A stretch of DNA of 64,000 nt from Ustulina deusta (Eukaryota; Ascomycota; Sordariomycetes; Xylariales; Xylariaceae). Of this stretch, positions 61,215 to 64,000 are shown one piece after another. The DNA is taken from assembly GCA_023159155.1 (NCBI GenBank), contig JAJNNX010000009.1, forward strand, positions 682,001-746,000, in the 5' to 3' direction. The notes beneath the pieces are model-generated. The model made no database searches. It had not been told where the DNA came from and saw nothing but the letters and a program-made list of their open reading frames with translations. The translations under genes were made by a program, and so were the position numbers. Positions within the stretch are counted from its first letter, which is position 1. Each line of letters starts with the position of its first letter.

Positions 61215-62567
61215 GATGAGAGAGACGTGTCAGTCCTCAGAGGTCTCGATAAATACAAAACACGGTTATAGGTCAACCCCTTCGTGATAAAAGGATAAAA
61301 AAAGACTATGATTTAGGTACGGAGACCATACAATATTGCCCTTAGTGACGAAGTTAAGAGGCAAGGGTAGGGATATGGTCTGGGATGCTGGCTAGCTATA
61401 CACCAATCTACAATGCTAAGGTCAAAAAACGGGCGGCACAAGCTAGAGGGCACTGCCATTACTAATACCTATAGAATTTAAGATGTTGTATTGGGGTATA
61501 TGCAATAACAGTAGTATCAATGACACCATATTTAATGGCGCCCAACGCGGGGTGCTCGATCGAGTAGTGCAGATAGTAGCAATCATAGGTGTGAATAGTT
61601 GCCTCCTTGGCTAGATACTTATACATACGAATATGCGAGTTGTTCAAAGAAATATTAACGTCCCGGCCAGGTGACCATGGTGTTAAATCATTATAGTGCT
61701 GTTATCATTTCCCCAGGTATTCACAGTGAAGTGGTGTGAATGGAATAGAGTGCCTAGGTATAAGGGAAAGCCACCTTGTGGCTTTACATACCCGTTAAGT
61801 TGACACGATTAGGTAGATGAATACTGAGGCACACCCTACCATGCATTAGTGTTGTATTTGGCACGTTTTGATCGCGAGTTTTCTTGCCAGGAAAATAGCG
61901 GCGGCGGTTTCTGTGCCTTCGGCGTGGTTGTCGGACATGAGGTTTGATTATACCTAGCACTCCTATTCTCAGGCATGGTTGATATTTGGGGGCAGTATCT
62001 AATGATGGTGACGTTCATTATTATAGAAGAAATCAGGATCATCAAAAGTGAAAGACAGTAAATTAGGTGCCGCCAGGAGAATCTGGGCAGAATCTCGGGG
62101 TTCCCCAACTGCGGCTATGATTGTGGCTGCCTCTACAATGTGTAAGCAGTGCGGCTTATGGTGATTATCCACTAATGCATTAGTGCTAGGTTAGGTATTC
62201 ACTCTCCAATAATTAGTCGCAAACAATAGGTAACTAAATTCAGGAAAGAGAAGGGGTCGTGGAAACGAAAGTTGCAGATAAAGGCCAGGTAGGCTTCGGA
62301 AAACGGGTAAACCAAATCCAACCCTGACTAATCATGAGCCGTTGTCTGAAGGGAGTATGTGCTATGCTATACAATGTGCCTGTAAATTATATATATAGGA
62401 TAAGTGACTTATGCGAGGACAAAGCAGAACATCGCTCCCAGCGAGGGCCACAAACACTCAAGAATGACACAATACGGCGTAAGAAGATAAATTTTCCATG
62501 TAGGTAGTGTAGGGTTAGCGATCATCCCAGAATTGAGTGCATCTAATTGATGTCCCATAGGCGTTAC
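61215..62567. other. 1.35-kb intergenic region, no sure gene
   Basis: The minus-strand frame at 61836-62108 (90 codons, TTG start only) contains a hydrophobic stretch (LIYCLSLLMILISSIIM) that could be a membrane segment, but no start or partner exon was found. No other feature is recognised. Confidence 0.45.
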
Positions 62568-63653
62568 TCAGTACCAATACTTCGGAGCATGGGGCTTACA
62601 AACCATCCATGCATCGTCCAAAGCCTTGACAGCTTCTTCAGGCAAAGGACCCTTCTCAAGGTCTGTCAGGTTATTCTCCAGATTGCCGAGACTCCCTGCA
62701 CCCAAAATAACAGCATCGGCCAGCTCGCGTCTCAATGCCGAGTGATGAACGAGCCACCGCAGCGCCATCTCGGAAACAGCCAAGCCATATTTCTGCGCCA
62801 CCGGTTTGATGACATCCAGGGCGTCGTAATAGCCATCGTTCCACAGATGCCGCAGATGCACATTTCCGATCGGCTGGCCTCGTTCGTACCGCCCCGTGAG
62901 AAATCCGCTAGCCAGTGGCGAGTACACGTAGAACGAGATGCCGTAGTTGCGCAGGCAAGGGAACAGCTCATCCTCGACGCGGCGCTGCAGCGCATGGTAA
63001 TGTCCTTCATAGACGGTAGGTTTGATCCAGCCGTGCTTTTCGCAGATCTCGCAGATCTGCGCCACCTCCCACGCCATGTAGTTGCTCAAGCCGAACCTGT
63101 TGAAGTAGCCTTCGCGATGGAGCTCGTCCACCGCGCGGAGGGTGTCCTCGAATGGGTGCTTGCGGTCAGGCCCGTGCAGATAGAACATCTCGATCTTGTC
63201 CGCCTGGAGCGCTTTTAAGCTGTCCAGTAACCCGCGGCGCACATCCTCCGGGGTGTGATTGTACCCGCGGCCTTTCTCTGCCGGGTGTCCTGCCGATGGG
63301 AATAGTTTTGTGTCCACTGTGATTGGCTTTGGTTAGCAAGAGAGGGATATCATGCCATCACCACTTGCTCACTCTTGAGGCCGCGCTGCTGCCATTTGAG
63401 ATCACCGAGAAGTTCTTCCGTCGTGCCCTCGCCATATGCACGGGCAGAGTCCAGCTCATCATGGCCATGGCGTTGGAACACTTCGAGCAGTTGGGTGGCC
63501 TGTTCGATATTATTAATGTGTGGCAACCCTCGAGTATCTGTCAATGCCGAATTAGCAAAATAAACTAGCCTACAGCCCTCGGAGTGATATCATACTTGGG
63601 GCGCCAAATGACATGGTCCCGCAAACAACCTTCATCTTGGCCGGAGTCGACAT
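62568..63653 (-). CDS. aldo-keto reductase, AKR7 (aflatoxin-aldehyde reductase-like), three exons
   Basis: The model is complement(join(62568..63316,63373..63537,63596..63653)), 323 residues, about the family length. Exon 1 (ATG at 63653) gives MKVVCGTMSFGAP, the first barrel strand. Two introns of 58 and 56 bp with GCTAAT and GCTAAC branch sites join the exons in frame. The catalytic tetrad is complete: Asp49 and Tyr54 (DELDSARAYGEG), Lys78 (MDTKLFP) and His122 (FYLHGPD). The C-terminus ends KPHAPKYWY, close to the family's PKY ending. AKR7-type enzymes are cytosolic NADPH-dependent reductases of aldehydes and ketones, used in detoxification or secondary metabolism. The substrate here is unknown and no biosynthetic core enzyme is in view. 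It shares a divergent promoter with the gene starting at 63905. Confidence 0.85.
63317..63372 (-). other. intron 2 of the aldo-keto reductase gene
   Basis: 56 bp, donor GTGAGC, branch TTGCTAACC, acceptor ATCACAG. It makes the codon for Met75 across the junction (GLK-M-DTK), as expected in the family. Confidence 0.85.
63538..63595 (-). other. intron 1 of the aldo-keto reductase gene
   Basis: 58 bp, donor GTATGA, branch TTGCTAATT, acceptor TTGACAG. It joins FGAP to NTRGLPH in frame. Confidence 0.8.
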
Positions 63654-63904
63654 TTTTGCTTCAGTAACGATACGAGTCTTAGCAGTTTGATGTGCCGACA
63701 AAGACGACGGACCAGAGGTTCGAAACTTGACTTATATATCATCTGCTTTGCACCACAACGGCTTGTAAAATGGCCCATGCATCTCTATATCGAAGTGTCC
63801 AATCAAAGACCGCCCTTTCCGAGCCAGCCAATCAAAGATCCTCCTTCCTGCCCACACGGAGGTGAGAAGCTTAAACCCGTGAAACAGCGGCAAGGTAACA
63901 AACA
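63654..63904. promoter_or_regulatory. divergent promoter with two CCAATCAAAGA boxes
   Basis: The 251-bp gap between the reductase (leftward) and the gene at 63905 (rightward) holds two exact copies of CCAATCAAAGA at 63799-63809 and 63828-63838, 29 bp apart. CCAAT is the core bound by the fungal Hap/NF-Y complex. A TATATATCA stretch lies at about 63733-63741, roughly 80 bp upstream of the reductase ATG. The function is inferred from the motifs. Confidence 0.5.
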
Positions 63905-64000
63905 ATGACTGGGCTACTTAACAAGCCACTCACTGAGAGTGACTCCTTTGAACCTCTTCTTGAAGTGAAATACGTGCATAATGCGGAAAGCTCGGAGGTT
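63905..64000 (+). CDS. start of a divergent gene, cut by the window edge
   Basis: An ATG at 63905 (ACAACAATGA-like context) opens a frame that stays open for 32 codons to the end of the window (MTGLLNKPLTESDSFEPLL at the start). No signal peptide. It is too short to name a family. Its position back to back with the reductase across a CCAAT-containing promoter makes a real gene likely. Confidence 0.4.
   Translation, partial: MTGLLNKPLTESDSFEPLLEVKYVHNAESSEV

Noticed and set aside
62547..63218. 223-codon plus frame opposite the aldo-keto reductase
   Set aside because: An antisense shadow. The minus frame carries the complete AKR catalytic tetrad and splices cleanly.
63716..63730. T-loop-like GGTTCGAAAC
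   Set aside because: No cloverleaf can be formed with the neighbouring sequence.
63687..63908. 73-codon plus frame in the divergent promoter
   Set aside because: It overlaps the CCAAT boxes and the start of the gene at 63905 in a different frame and has no domain.

Overview
The window comes from a filamentous ascomycete (Pezizomycotina), most likely a eurotiomycete of the Aspergillus/Penicillium kind. The evidence is short spliceosomal introns (50-106 bp, GTRNGN donors, CTAAC/CTGAC-like branch sites), a bZIP regulator of the fungal DUF3425 type, an AKR7-type aldehyde reductase, a fungal HSL-family esterase, and a very long AT-rich stretch with the marks of repeat-induced point mutation (RIP, C-to-T changes on both strands). 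All assignments come from reading the sequence; nothing was searched.

Layout. (1) Positions 1-3480 have ordinary composition. They hold one intact two-exon gene with a PD-(D/E)XK nuclease-like signature and a frameshifted relic of a FAD-dependent oxidoreductase. (2) Positions about 3480-44570 form a 41-kb AT isochore with no intact gene. It is a nest of dead transposons that can still be delimited: a Ty3/gypsy-type element (6466-21397, TSD gtttt) split by Ty1/copia-type copy A (13779-20390, TSD tttat); copia copy B (27258-34254, TSD aataa), interrupted by a Fot1/pogo-type DNA transposon (28016-29864, TA target, 56-bp inverted repeats) and by a nearly unmutated solo LTR (33109-33410, minus strand, TSD tatat); and copia copy C (36039-43376, TSD aaaat). 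Older unassigned repeats fill the spaces. (3) Positions about 44570-64000 return to ordinary composition with a sparse accessory gene set: a small secreted cysteine-containing protein, an HSL-like esterase, a three-exon bZIP factor, two single-pass membrane proteins with cysteine-bearing ectodomains and KPEL-containing tails, a two-TM protein, an AKR7-type reductase and the start of a divergent gene at the right edge. Between them lie long gene-poor stretches and gene relics (ankyrin-like, fungal transcription-factor-like).

Together this is an accessory, heterochromatin-bordered region (subtelomeric, or possibly pericentromeric). No biosynthetic cluster is evident. The reductase and the partial gene at the right edge share a short divergent promoter with two copies of CCAATCAAAGA, so they may be co-regulated. 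Several gene models here depend on introns or frameshifts inferred by eye, and the exon coordinates are given in each entry.
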